Of a stretch of 64,000 nucleotides of DNA, positions 37,324-46,177 are shown piece after piece. How positions within the stretch are numbered: position 1 is the first letter of the stretch; every line of letters begins with the position of its first letter. Source of the DNA: Chromohalobacter sp. 11-W. GTDB lineage: Bacteria; Pseudomonadota; Gammaproteobacteria; Pseudomonadales; Halomonadaceae. Made by a program: the position numbers and the translations under genes. The stretch lies in assembly GCF_029889905.1 (NCBI RefSeq), contig NZ_JARANZ010000001.1:248001-312000 (forward strand), given 5' to 3'. The notes under the pieces were generated by a model. The model did no database searches, was not told where the DNA came from, and was given only the letters and a program-made list of their open reading frames with translations.

Positions 37324-40300
37324 ATGAATATGAAGAGCGAATTTCCGACGAGTAAGGTTAAAATAATAAAAGATTCACCAAGTGATGAGGATTTTTTTAG
37401 TGGGAAAGGGCACAAAAGGTCTGCGCACGCATTATCAGAAACAATAGTTCAGCTTTCAGATAGTGGAGGGGCTGTCGGTTTAGAGGGGCCCTGGGGGGCT
37501 GGTAAATCATCAGTTATAAAGATGGCCGAGAATAGCTTGGCTAACGAGCGAAATATAGCAAAGGTTTTTACATTTGATTTGTGGTCACATTATACGGAGG
37601 ATTTTAGAAGATCCTTTCTTGAAAGTTTGGTTTCTTGGATGCAGCAGGAAAAGGTTGAAGGGTTTAGTGACTCCTTAGCAGATGATGCAAGGGGGCGGAT
37701 CAGAGATAAAGTTAAGACGATAGTATACGAAAAAGAGTCTAGTTATAGTTGGGCTGGTGCTTTTTTTATAGCTGTTGTTCCCTTGATACCGCTAGCATAT
37801 ATGTGGTTAAGTCCGTTTGCTTTTAGTGAAGACCCTATAGCCCCCAAAAGCAAATATACAGAATATGCGGAATGTTTTGTGTATGTTATTTATGGGGTGC
37901 TAGCTTCTAGTGTCTTTATTAACTTCTTGTCAAAAAGAAAGGAAGGGGTTTTAAAGGCGATTTCTAAATCGGTCAACGTTTTCTCGAAAGAAGTTGATAA
38001 AGAGGTTTTGGATCAGTACATAAGAGACAAGGATCCTACTTCTGCCGAGTTTTACGATCTTTTCGCTTGGTTGGTTGGCTGCTCTAAAAATACTCAAATA
38101 GTTTTGGTTTTTGATAATATTGATCGCCTTCCTATGGAAAAGATACCAGAGGTTTGGTCAGAGGTTAGATCAATATTTACAGTGTGTGAACCGGGGAAAG
38201 AGCCAGTTAATGTTGTTGCGGTCGTGCCTTACGATAAAAAGTTGATAATGGATGCGTTTAAAAGCGCTTTGCAAAATTCCGAATGCATAGTTGAGGAGGA
38301 TATATTTAACAAGACTTTTGATAGAACCATTAAAGTTTCTCCTCCGTTGGCTACTGACTGGAAGCAATATCTTTCATTTAATGTTGCGAATGCGCTGGAA
38401 GAAGAAGTTCCTTCTGATGTTCTTGATCGTTTGTTTAGACTTCTGCAAAGAAAAATTCAAGAAGATTCAGTGTTGCCCACCCCTAGGGTTGTTATTTCTT
38501 ATGTTAATGAAATAGGGTCATTGTATACTCAGTGGGGCTCAAATATACCCATTGAAACAATGGCATTATATGTGTTGCATAGGAGTGAAGTTGATAATGA
38601 CCCCTTGTTTTTAGAAAAGAGTAGTTGCATAAGTGAGAGATTTTTACATGTGGCAAACGACTCTGAATGGAGAAAGAATCTAGCCGCGTTGATTTTTAAT
38701 GTTGAGCCTAAAGATGCTAATGAGGTTTTGCTGACAGATCCCGTTAACGGGGCGCTCGTTAAAGATGAAGACTCTGAAATAAAAGACTTGTCTGAAGTCA
38801 AGGGTTTTGATGAAATACTTGCTAACGTAGTGCATGAAAACTCAAAGTCTTGGGCAGAGGAAGGGGACTTGGTGTTGTCCAATGTGGCTAGAAATTTGAG
38901 TGCTATTGATCTTTCAAGAAGTTTGGAGTTGGACGTGTGGCTACAGCTAGAGAAAACGTTGCGCACAGTTCAGTTTGGCCCGCTAGAGAGACTGGATAAG
39001 CTCAAAGGCCTGCTTGAAATAGTTCAGGCAAGTAAGCATCCATTCAATGCGTCTTTAATACTTTTCCTTGCTCTTAGGCGGTCCGTTATAGATAAGGAAA
39101 ATCTAGGCGTGCATCATGGTGTTTTATGGTCTAGCTTTGTTTTTTCTGTCATAAAAAAAGCTTGTAAATGTTCTCGCTCTGAGCTGAAAGACTTTCCTAT
39201 AAATAAGGTTGAGATTCCCCGGGGAGAAAGCTTCGCGATAGGTGTGGCGATTTGCTGTGAGCAAGATCAATATTTTGCATTTGATGATCTAAAGCTTGTG
39301 CATAATAAAGATGAAATTCATAAACAGCTTTCCGGTCTTATAGATGAAGATGCTGCCTCCTATCTAAGTGCTTACAATCAGTTGCGAGAGAGCGTATTAA
39401 GTGAAAGCAATATCAATGAGGACTACAAGAAGTTAATAAATCGCCTGAATTCTGAGGATGTTGAAGGCCTGGCAGATGTGATTGAAGCTGTTAGGCAGTT
39501 GTCCGATGATAGTAAAGATTTTTCTGCCTTAGAGAGTTATTTTAGTAATGGGAAAATTTATATTCATATTGAAAAGCTTTCTGATTTGGAAGATGATAAA
39601 TCATTAGCGTCTTTGATTTGGATTGTTCTGAATAAAAACTCGGCACCTACGCTTAGCGTTGCACCAAATCCCAACGTTCAAAATTCAGTTCCAGGGGCAA
39701 AGTCAGGATGGGATCACACGGCGAGAATTTTTGAAGGAAAATGCCCAGATTCTGCTATAAAAAGACTATCAGAGTTTGCGAGAGATAACGGTTTTTTCAA
39801 CAAGATCGCTGGCTATGCTATTAAAAATGGAAGCGGTCTGTATAAGATTGTTTTAAAGTATATGCTATTAACCACTGGCATTGGAAGGGTTAATGCTTTG
39901 TACTTGGTGTATAACTATAAAAGTATTATTGCAGCTTGCGGTAAAGAAGTGAGTAGTGATGTTATAAGGGATATTGGTGAGAGGTTTAGTGACAGGCTGG
40001 ATATAGACTTCAGTAAAGTGCCTTCTGCGTTTGTAATAGATTTGTACCCTTGCATTAATAATAAAAAACTTGCGGTTTTATATGGAAAGATTGCTAGGCA
40101 TCTTCAGGATTTGAGTGTAGCTGAGTTTTCAGAAGCTCTATATGAAGAGGGCAATGATCTTGATTTGCTTATAGCCGTTAAGAAAGTTGATTCTTCCTTC
40201 AAACTTTCAGCTGGAATTTATAGGCCGGTAATAGTTGATCATGCCTGTGATATCATAAGGGGTGAGCAAAAGCTTCCGACAAGATCTGGTGATTGGGAGT

Positions 40301-40674
40301 ACGTTGTTTCTTGTATAAAGAATCGATCATATAGAGCTATTGGCCAAGATATCATAGATAAAGCTGGAGTTCACTACCTTGAAAAAGATGGGGTAGAAAG
40401 TTTTTTTACTATTTATTCAGATATAACTTATGAAATGCCTCTTGAAGAATATCCTGATCTAAGCCTTAATAGGATTTATTCTAACTTGTGTGCTATTGCT
40501 AACGATGAGTGGGCTGAGCTTTATGAAAAGCATTTGGGAAAAGTTAAGAAGTGTCTAGAAAGCTGTGAGAAAGGTACAAAAGAAGATTTTATTGAGATCG
40601 TCAATAAACATGAAAATTCTTTTTGTAGAGTGGTTCGGGAAGGTTTGGATCTGCAAGAGCAATCGGGTAGTTGA
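37324..40674 (+). CDS. KAP-family P-loop NTPase, membrane-associated, candidate defence protein
   Basis: Large protein of 1116 residues. Walker A is GPWGAGKS at residues 55-62. Two membrane helices (about 145-163 and 184-202) are inserted before Walker B (IVLVFDNIDRL, about 259-269). This split arrangement and the FTFDLWSHYTEDFRRSFLESL segment are the marks of KAP NTPases (Kidins220/PifA group). F-plasmid PifA, a member, excludes phage T7. The C-terminal 700 residues are helical and have no domain I can name. The gene is far more AT-rich than the chromosome, stands next to a type I restriction locus and ends 230 bases before a tRNA half-site, all typical of island defence cargo. Confidence 0.8.
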   Translation: MNMKSEFPTSKVKIIKDSPSDEDFFSGKGHKRSAHALSETIVQLSDSGGAVGLEGPWGAGKSSVIKMAENSLANERNIAKVFTFDLWSHYTEDFRRSFLESLVSWMQQEKVEGFSDSLADDARGRIRDKVKTIVYEKESSYSWAGAFFIAVVPLIPLAYMWLSPFAFSEDPIAPKSKYTEYAECFVYVIYGVLASSVFINFLSKRKEGVLKAISKSVNVFSKEVDKEVLDQYIRDKDPTSAEFYDLFAWLVGCSKNTQIVLVFDNIDRLPMEKIPEVWSEVRSIFTVCEPGKEPVNVVAVVPYDKKLIMDAFKSALQNSECIVEEDIFNKTFDRTIKVSPPLATDWKQYLSFNVANALEEEVPSDVLDRLFRLLQRKIQEDSVLPTPRVVISYVNEIGSLYTQWGSNIPIETMALYVLHRSEVDNDPLFLEKSSCISERFLHVANDSEWRKNLAALIFNVEPKDANEVLLTDPVNGALVKDEDSEIKDLSEVKGFDEILANVVHENSKSWAEEGDLVLSNVARNLSAIDLSRSLELDVWLQLEKTLRTVQFGPLERLDKLKGLLEIVQASKHPFNASLILFLALRRSVIDKENLGVHHGVLWSSFVFSVIKKACKCSRSELKDFPINKVEIPRGESFAIGVAICCEQDQYFAFDDLKLVHNKDEIHKQLSGLIDEDAASYLSAYNQLRESVLSESNINEDYKKLINRLNSEDVEGLADVIEAVRQLSDDSKDFSALESYFSNGKIYIHIEKLSDLEDDKSLASLIWIVLNKNSAPTLSVAPNPNVQNSVPGAKSGWDHTARIFEGKCPDSAIKRLSEFARDNGFFNKIAGYAIKNGSGLYKIVLKYMLLTTGIGRVNALYLVYNYKSIIAACGKEVSSDVIRDIGERFSDRLDIDFSKVPSAFVIDLYPCINNKKLAVLYGKIARHLQDLSVAEFSEALYEEGNDLDLLIAVKKVDSSFKLSAGIYRPVIVDHACDIIRGEQKLPTRSGDWEYVVSCIKNRSYRAIGQDIIDKAGVHYLEKDGVESFFTIYSDITYEMPLEEYPDLSLNRIYSNLCAIANDEWAELYEKHLGKVKKCLESCEKGTKEDFIEIVNKHENSFCRVVREGLDLQEQSGS

Positions 40675-40904
40675 AGTTTTTGGTTTTATGCTTGTATGAA
40701 GTAGGTTTGTGGTGACGCTAGAGTTTTTGCATTTTTTAGATGCTGGAAAGATCTGGTTTTTTTATTGTGTCGGCTTTTTAGATCGCCACATAATCTTCCT
40801 GAAATGGTGTGTACATCGTGTCGATGCTGTAAACGTATGAAGGTCGATAGAGGCATGTATGCACCTTTTCAAGTATTGACTTGGAATGGTACGCGTTAGG
40901 CTTA

Positions 40905-40950
40905 ACTCATAATACCTTGGTCGCAGGTTCAAGTCCTGCTGGGCCCACCA
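40905..40950 (+). repeat. tRNA 3' half (CAU anticodon, Ile2-like), probable att core, right copy
   Basis: Runs from ACTCATAA through T-stem GCAGG/CCTGC with loop TTCAAGT to TGGGCCC-A-CCA. It differs from the left copy (9234-9279) at six of 46 positions. Four of those form two compensatory base-pair changes in the T-stem. No 5' half precedes it (the anticodon stem does not pair), so it is not an intact gene. Confidence 0.75.
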
Positions 40951-41032
40951 TTCTCGAAGTACTCTCGTTCAGGACTCTGAGGCTTTGAGAAGCTTCTCGG
41001 CGTTGCTGTGGCGTCTCTCCGCCACGCCATAC

Positions 41033-41104
41033 GCTTGACCGCCGTCATCCCGCCATCCTCCACGCTTCCTATACTTGGTGATGGCCTGCCGCCCCGGGTA
41101 GGCG
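41033..41104 (+). repeat. Promoter-like block, first copy
   Basis: CTTGACC, 29 bases, TATACT, then GGCCTGCCG and GGGTAGGCG. The same order and spacing recur at 41274-41346 ahead of the alcohol dehydrogenase. Here it precedes only a broken gene start. Confidence 0.6.
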
Positions 41105-41139
41105 CGTCGTTTCGCGCACTCGACGCCCGGGTCTTCACT

Positions 41140-41190
41140 AACTGACCGGAGGGGCGGGCAGTGTCGGTTCGCAACCTAGATGCGCTTCCT
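41140..41190 (+). pseudogene. Broken duplicate of the acyl-CoA synthetase gene start
   Basis: CTGACCGGAGGGGC, then GTG 41161 and codons for SVRNLDAL match the leader and first codons of the gene at 42430 (CGGACCGGAGAGGC, ATG, SIRNLDAL). After about nine codons the similarity ends, and the frame is unrelated until it stops at 41364. Confidence 0.65.
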
Positions 41191-41273
41191 ACCTGCCTTC
41201 CGTCGCCCAAGTATGAGCCGCGGATGGTGGCCCTGCGTAAAGAGTTCGCTAATAGGCAATGTCACTTCCAAAA

Positions 41274-41346
41274 ACTTGACCCTGATCAATCCCCATTCCC
41301 CAGCGCTTTCTATACTCAGGCGAGGGCTTGCCGAGTCGCGGTAGGC
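41274..41346 (+). promoter_or_regulatory. Promoter-like block ahead of alcohol dehydrogenase, second copy
   Basis: CTTGACC (41275-41281), 29 bases, TATACT (41311-41316), then GGCTTGCCG and GGTAGGCG, ending 20 bases before the gene. TATACT is a plausible -10. The 29-base gap is too long for a -35, so the conserved TTGACC part may be an activator site. Confidence 0.5.
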
Positions 41347-41365
41347 GTTACCCGGGGAGGGTGAC

Positions 41366-42394
41366 ATGAAAGCGCTTGTCTATGAGGGAGTGGGGCAGCG
41401 GGCCTGGAAGGAGAAGAAACGACCCGCAATCGAGCAACCCACGGATGCCATCGTGCGGGTGACGCATACCACCATTTGCGGCACCGATCTGCACATCCTC
41501 AAGGGCGATGTGCCGGCGGTGACGCCGGGGCGCACCCTGGGCCATGAAGGCATCGGGGTGATCGAGGAGGTCGGCGGGGGCGTCAGCGGTCTCGCGGTCG
41601 GCGATCAGGTGCTGATCTCGTGCATCACGTCGTGCGGGCACTGCGATTACTGCAAGCAGGGCATGTATGCGCATTGCCGCGATGGCGGGTGGATTCTCGG
41701 TCACAAGATCGATGGCACCCAGGCCGAGGTCGTGCGCATCCCGCATGCCGCCAACAGCCTGTACCGGTTGCCGCCGGGGTTGGAGCCTGCCGCGGCGCTG
41801 ATGCTGAGCGATATCCTTCCCACCGGCCACGAGATCGGTGCGTTGAACGGCGAGGTCTCGCTGGGGGATACCGTGGCCATCGTCGGTGCTGGGCCCATCG
41901 GGCTGGCCGCCTTGTTGACCGCGCGCTTCTATTCGCCGGGACGCATCATCATGGTCGACCCGGACGAGAACCGCCTGGCCGTGGCGCGGCAACTAGGCGC
42001 GACCGATACCGTCAGTGCCGATCCGGTGGAGACGATCATGTCGCTCACCGACGGCGAGGGCGTCGACGTGGCCATGGAGGCCGTGGGTATCCCTGAGACG
42101 TTCGATACCTGCCAGCGCATCCTGCGTCCGGGCGGACGGCTCGCCAACATCGGCGTGCATGGCCGCAGCGTCGAATTGCGCCTCGAGGAGCTGTGGATCA
42201 AGAACGTCACGGTCCGGACCGGGTTGGTGAACACCAATACCATTCCCGTGCTCATGCGGTTTCTCGAGACCGGCGGCATCGACGCTGAAAGCCTGATCAC
42301 CCACCGTTTCGCGCTGGACGAGATCGAAAAGGCGTACGAGGTGTTCTCGCGTGCCGCGTCGGAAAAGGCCATCAAGATGCTGCTGACCGCCTGA
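41366..42394 (+). CDS. Zinc-dependent alcohol dehydrogenase (medium-chain)
   Basis: MDR-family dehydrogenase of 342 residues. The catalytic zinc ligands are visible in TTICGTDLH and GHEGIGVIEE, the structural zinc cysteines in CGHCDYCKQGMYAHC, and the NAD-binding motif in VAIVGAGPIGLAALL near residue 172. The ribosome site GGGGAGG precedes ATG 41366. A synthetase/acetyltransferase fusion follows after 35 bases, probably in one operon. Together they could turn an alcohol or aldehyde into an acyl-CoA, but the alcohol is not known. Confidence 0.9.
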   Translation: MKALVYEGVGQRAWKEKKRPAIEQPTDAIVRVTHTTICGTDLHILKGDVPAVTPGRTLGHEGIGVIEEVGGGVSGLAVGDQVLISCITSCGHCDYCKQGMYAHCRDGGWILGHKIDGTQAEVVRIPHAANSLYRLPPGLEPAAALMLSDILPTGHEIGALNGEVSLGDTVAIVGAGPIGLAALLTARFYSPGRIIMVDPDENRLAVARQLGATDTVSADPVETIMSLTDGEGVDVAMEAVGIPETFDTCQRILRPGGRLANIGVHGRSVELRLEELWIKNVTVRTGLVNTNTIPVLMRFLETGGIDAESLITHRFALDEIEKAYEVFSRAASEKAIKMLLTA

Positions 42395-42429
42395 TGGTTG
42401 CCGCTCGCTGAACGGACCGGAGAGGCCCG

Positions 42430-45111
42430 ATGTCGATTCGCAATCTGGATGCGTTGTTCGCCCCGGCCACAATCGCCCTGGTCGGGGCGAGCAACCGGCC
42501 GGGCTCGGTGGGGACGGTGCTGGCGCGCAATCTGCTGGAGGCCGGTTTCGCGGGGCCCATCCTGACCGTGAACCCGCACGAGCGGGCCATCCGCTCGACC
42601 CTCAACTATCACAGCATCGCCGAGCTGCCGCTGGCGCCGGACCTGGCCATCATCGCCACGCCGGCGGAGAGCGTGCCGGGGCTGATCCGCGAGCTTGGCG
42701 AGCGTGGCTGCCGCGCGGCGGTGGTGATCTCGGCGGGCTTCGGCGAGGGCGCGCGCCCCGAGGGCATGGCGCTCAAGCAGGCGATGCTCGATGCCGCCAA
42801 GCCTTATCTGATGCGCATCGTCGGGCCCAATTGCCTGGGGATCCTGGCGCCGCACATGGGCATCAACGCCAGTTTCGCGCATCTCACGCCTGCCAAGGGC
42901 GATGTCGCCTTCGTGACCCAGTCCGGCGCGGTGGCGACGTCCATTCTCGACTGGGCCTCGGCGCGCGGCATCGGCTTTTCGCACGTCGTCTCGCTGGGGG
43001 CGATGAGCGATGTCGATTTCGGCGACATGCTCGACTACCTGGCCCTGGACCCCAAGACCCGCTCGATCCTGCTCTACGTCGAAGCGGTGACCGAGGTGCG
43101 CAAGTTTCTCTCGGCGGCGCGCATGGCCTCGCGCAACAAGCCGGTAGTGGTGGTCAAGACCGGCCGCAGCACGGCGGGAGCCAAGGCGGCGCTGTCGCAC
43201 ACCGGGGCGCTGGCCGGGGCGGATGCCGTCTACGACGCGGCGTTCCGGCGCGCGGGGATGCTTCGGGTGTCAACGCTGGACGAGCTTTTCCAGGCCGCTG
43301 GCACCCTGGCGACCGGCATCCGCGTGAAGGGCGACCGGCTGGCGATTCTCACCAATGGTGGCGGCATCGGCGTGCTGGCGGTGGACGCGCTGGCTGCCGA
43401 GAACGGGCACCTGGCCGAACTCTCCGAGACGACGCTGGCACGCCTGAACGAGGCGCTGCCCGAGGCGTGGTCGCATGCCAATCCCGTGGACATTCTGGGC
43501 GATGCGCCGGGGAGGCGCTACGCGCTCGCTCTCGAGGCGCTGCTCGATGAGCGCGGCGCGGATGCGATTCTGGTCATGAACTGTCCGGCGGCGGTCGCCG
43601 ATAGCCTGGACGCGGCCCGGGCGGTGGTCGAGACGATCGGCATGCGGCAGGCAGCGGTGCTGACCTGCTGGCTGGGCGAGGGGGCGCCCGACCAGGCACG
43701 GCATCTGTTCGCCGCGCAGCGCCTGCCCACCTACGAGACGCCGGAGCAGGCCATCCGGGCCTTCTCGCACTTGTTCAGCTACCGTCGCAACCAGCAGGCG
43801 CTGATGGAAACGCCCCCGGCGCTGGCCGAGGCCGTTGCCCTCGAGCCGGCCAAGGCGGAGGCGGTCATCGACGGCGTGATCGCGGCGGGGCGCAGCGTGC
43901 TGACCGAGCCGGAGGCGGTGGCGGTGCTCGCGGCCTATGACATCCCCACGGTACCCGCCATCGTGGCGCGGACCCCGGAAGAGGCCAGTCAGGCGGCGCA
44001 GCGGCTGGGCTTTCCGGTGGTGCTGAAGATCCTCTCGCCGGATATCTCGCATAAATCGGATGTCGGTGGGGTGCAGTTGAATCTGGCCTCGTCCGGCGCC
44101 GTGACGCAGGCCGCCGAGGACATGCTCGCGGCGGTGCGGCGTGCCCAGCCCGAGGCCCGTGTGGAGGGCTTCAACGTGCAACCGATGATCCGCCGGCCGG
44201 GCGCGCATGAACTGATCGTGGGCGTCGCCGAAGACAGCCTCTTCGGGCCGGTGATCGTGTTCGGCCAGGGCGGCACGGCGGTCGAGGTCATCGGCGACCG
44301 GGTGGTGGGGCTGCCGCCGCTCAATCCACTGCTGGCGCGGGACATGATCGCCTCGACGCGCGTGGCGCGGTTGTTGCGCGGCTATCGAGACCGTCCGGCG
44401 GCCGATATTGAGGCGGTGACAGCGACGCTCATCAAGGTCTCGCAACTGGTCAGCGACCTGACGCGCGTGGTCGAACTCGACATCAATCCGCTGCTGACGG
44501 ATGCCAGCGGGGTGATCGCCCTGGATGCACGCATCGTGGTCCGCGCCGAGGGCGACCAGCGCAAGCCCCTGGCGATTCGGCCGTATCCGCAGCAGCTGGA
44601 GGAAGAAATCGAGACGCGCGCCGGGCAGCGTTACTGCCTGCGACCCATTCGCCCCGAGGACGAGGGCGCGCTGGTCGAGATGCTGCGCAATTCCACGCCC
44701 GAGGATGTGCGGATGCGTTTCTTCGCGGCCATCAAGCCCTTCGATCATGCCTTCGCCGCGCGCCTGACGCAGATCGACTACGACCGTGAGATGGCCTTCG
44801 TGGCGACATCGCCGGGGGAGTCGGCCATCGTCGGCGTGGTGCGGCTCTCCGCCGACCCCGACAAGGAAAAGGCCGAGTTCGCGATCATGGTCCGCAGCGA
44901 CAAGAAGGGCACCGGCCTCGGCTATCGCCTGATGCAGCGGCTGCTCGCGTATGCCCGCGAGACCGGCATTCGCCAGATCTTCGCCGATGTGTTGCGAGAA
45001 AATCACTCCATGCGGCAGATGGCGGCGGCGCTGGGGTTCGTGACCCAGCCCGCCGGCGACACCGTGGATACCGTGACGCTGAGTCTCGATCTGATACGCC
45101 CCGCGCCGTAA
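42430..45111 (+). CDS. ADP-forming acyl-CoA synthetase fused to GNAT acetyltransferase (Pat-like)
   Basis: Fusion protein of 893 residues. An N-terminal CoA-binding domain (IALVGASNRPGSVGTVLARN) is followed by the ligase-CoA domains with the phospho-histidine signature AALSHTGALAG near residue 258, an ATP-grasp domain (FPVVLKILSPDISHKSDVGG near residue 530) and a C-terminal GNAT domain from about residue 725 (YCLRPIRPEDEGALVEML, KKGTGLGYRLMQRLLAYA). This is the architecture of protein acetyltransferases PatZ/Pka, in which the synthetase part is often inactive. Here the active histidine stretch looks intact, so acetate-CoA ligase activity is also possible. Confidence 0.88.
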   Translation: MSIRNLDALFAPATIALVGASNRPGSVGTVLARNLLEAGFAGPILTVNPHERAIRSTLNYHSIAELPLAPDLAIIATPAESVPGLIRELGERGCRAAVVISAGFGEGARPEGMALKQAMLDAAKPYLMRIVGPNCLGILAPHMGINASFAHLTPAKGDVAFVTQSGAVATSILDWASARGIGFSHVVSLGAMSDVDFGDMLDYLALDPKTRSILLYVEAVTEVRKFLSAARMASRNKPVVVVKTGRSTAGAKAALSHTGALAGADAVYDAAFRRAGMLRVSTLDELFQAAGTLATGIRVKGDRLAILTNGGGIGVLAVDALAAENGHLAELSETTLARLNEALPEAWSHANPVDILGDAPGRRYALALEALLDERGADAILVMNCPAAVADSLDAARAVVETIGMRQAAVLTCWLGEGAPDQARHLFAAQRLPTYETPEQAIRAFSHLFSYRRNQQALMETPPALAEAVALEPAKAEAVIDGVIAAGRSVLTEPEAVAVLAAYDIPTVPAIVARTPEEASQAAQRLGFPVVLKILSPDISHKSDVGGVQLNLASSGAVTQAAEDMLAAVRRAQPEARVEGFNVQPMIRRPGAHELIVGVAEDSLFGPVIVFGQGGTAVEVIGDRVVGLPPLNPLLARDMIASTRVARLLRGYRDRPAADIEAVTATLIKVSQLVSDLTRVVELDINPLLTDASGVIALDARIVVRAEGDQRKPLAIRPYPQQLEEEIETRAGQRYCLRPIRPEDEGALVEMLRNSTPEDVRMRFFAAIKPFDHAFAARLTQIDYDREMAFVATSPGESAIVGVVRLSADPDKEKAEFAIMVRSDKKGTGLGYRLMQRLLAYARETGIRQIFADVLRENHSMRQMAAALGFVTQPAGDTVDTVTLSLDLIRPAP

Positions 45112-45270
45112 CGACACGTTCCATGGCGACAAGCGGCCGGGCACCCCGGCCGATCATCGAGGAGACAAGATGCAGATGACTCCAATCGCGAGGTGTTCGC
45201 CGAGCATGGTCCCGAGGAGGGAGATGTCGTCGGCATTGCCCTGCGTCTATGTTGCTACGCAGGCATCCAA
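45112..45270. other. Gap with hairpin between convergent genes
   Basis: CGGCCGGG (45134-45141) and CCCGGCCG (45145-45152) form an 8-bp stem with a 3-nt loop and no T-run, a weak bidirectional terminator candidate. A forward frame after it (GAGGAGACAAGATG, 45159-45172) has a ribosome-site look but no recognisable product. Confidence 0.4.
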
Positions 45271-46149
45271 TCAATACCCGAGCATCTCGTCCACGCGCTC
45301 GCGGTTATCTTTGATCCATGCGGCGGCGGAGTCCTCGAATGACACATTGTCGTTTTCGTACGCAGCCATCATCGCTTCCAGATCGGCCACGTTAATGCTC
45401 CAGCGGGACATGATGTCGTAAGCGCGCGGGTATTTATCTTCGATACTCTGATAGGAGAGGACGTAGACGTTGTCATATTTGAAGTGTCCTTCCGTATCTT
45501 CCAGGAACTTCAAATCGTATTGCGAGAACATGGAGTGCGGACGCCAGCCGGTAATGATGAACGGCTCTTCGTTGGGCATCTTGTCTCTGATTACGCCCAT
45601 CATGGCGGCTTCGCTGGTATAGGCAAGTTGATACCCATCGAGGTCATAGTCTTCATCCGCCATTACCTGCTCGGAGAGGTCGACAATGCCCGCTCCGGCG
45701 CCGATGGTCACTATTTGGCCGTCGAATTTATCCGCCTTGCCTTCCAGATCGCCGATGGTCTTTTCTTCGACATAGGCAGGGACCACCCAGCCTAGCGGCA
45801 CGTTTTCATAGCTGGTGGCAACTTTCTGCAGATCATCCTGGTATTCACGCCACAGTGCCTGCTCGGTGTAGGGTAGCCAGGCGTCCATGAAAAAATCGAT
45901 CTGTTTGGCCTGCATGCCCTGGAAGATTGCTGGTTGAGCAAGCAGTGTCTTTTCGACGTTGTAGCCTGCCTCTTCCAAAATCTGCTCGGCAATGGCCGTT
46001 GGTGCTTCGGTACTGGTCCAGGCCGGCATCCCGAAGGTGATGGTGGCGTTTTCGACACCGTCAGCGGTCAGCGGAGGCTGGTCGGCGGCTTGGACGCCTG
46101 CCGTCATCAATGTGGCAGTCAGCAATGTCGATAATTGTGTGAACCTCAT
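45271..46149 (-). CDS. Glycine betaine/choline-type ABC substrate-binding protein (OpuAC family)
   Basis: Periplasmic ligand-binding protein of 292 residues with a signal peptide ending about residue 21 (MTAGVQAAD). The OpuAC features are ATITFGMPAWTSTEAPTAIAEQILEEAGY, QIDFFMDAWLP, LGWVVPAYVEE and IITGWRPHSMFSQYDLKFLEDT, with aromatic residues of the kind that cage quaternary amines. No permease or ATPase gene lies beside it, so it either feeds a transporter encoded elsewhere or serves as a sensor partner. It follows an isochorismatase-like gene and a GbsR regulator on the same strand. Confidence 0.88.
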   Translation of the reverse strand: MRFTQLSTLLTATLMTAGVQAADQPPLTADGVENATITFGMPAWTSTEAPTAIAEQILEEAGYNVEKTLLAQPAIFQGMQAKQIDFFMDAWLPYTEQALWREYQDDLQKVATSYENVPLGWVVPAYVEEKTIGDLEGKADKFDGQIVTIGAGAGIVDLSEQVMADEDYDLDGYQLAYTSEAAMMGVIRDKMPNEEPFIITGWRPHSMFSQYDLKFLEDTEGHFKYDNVYVLSYQSIEDKYPRAYDIMSRWSINVADLEAMMAAYENDNVSFEDSAAAWIKDNRERVDEMLGY

Positions 46150-46177
46150 GTTGTTCTCCTGTGTTCGAGTGTTTCGA

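Larger units (their letters stand above)
40675..41365. other. Island right edge and adh promoter region, 691 bases
   Basis: Contains AT-rich sequence to about 40900, the tRNA 3' half at 40905-40950, then GC-rich sequence with two related promoter-like blocks (41033-41104 and 41274-41346) and a broken copy of an acyl-CoA synthetase start (41140-41190). The composition change at the tRNA half marks the island boundary. Confidence 0.6.

Noticed and set aside
43270-45144. 624-codon open frame on the minus strand across the acyl-CoA synthetase fusion
   Set aside because: Antisense of a gene with clear domains; rich in Arg/His/Gly as expected of a GC-rich shadow.
45170-45421. 83-codon frame before the betaine-binding protein gene
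   Set aside because: It has a fair ribosome site, but most of it is antisense to the binding protein and its product resembles nothing; possibly a gene relic.
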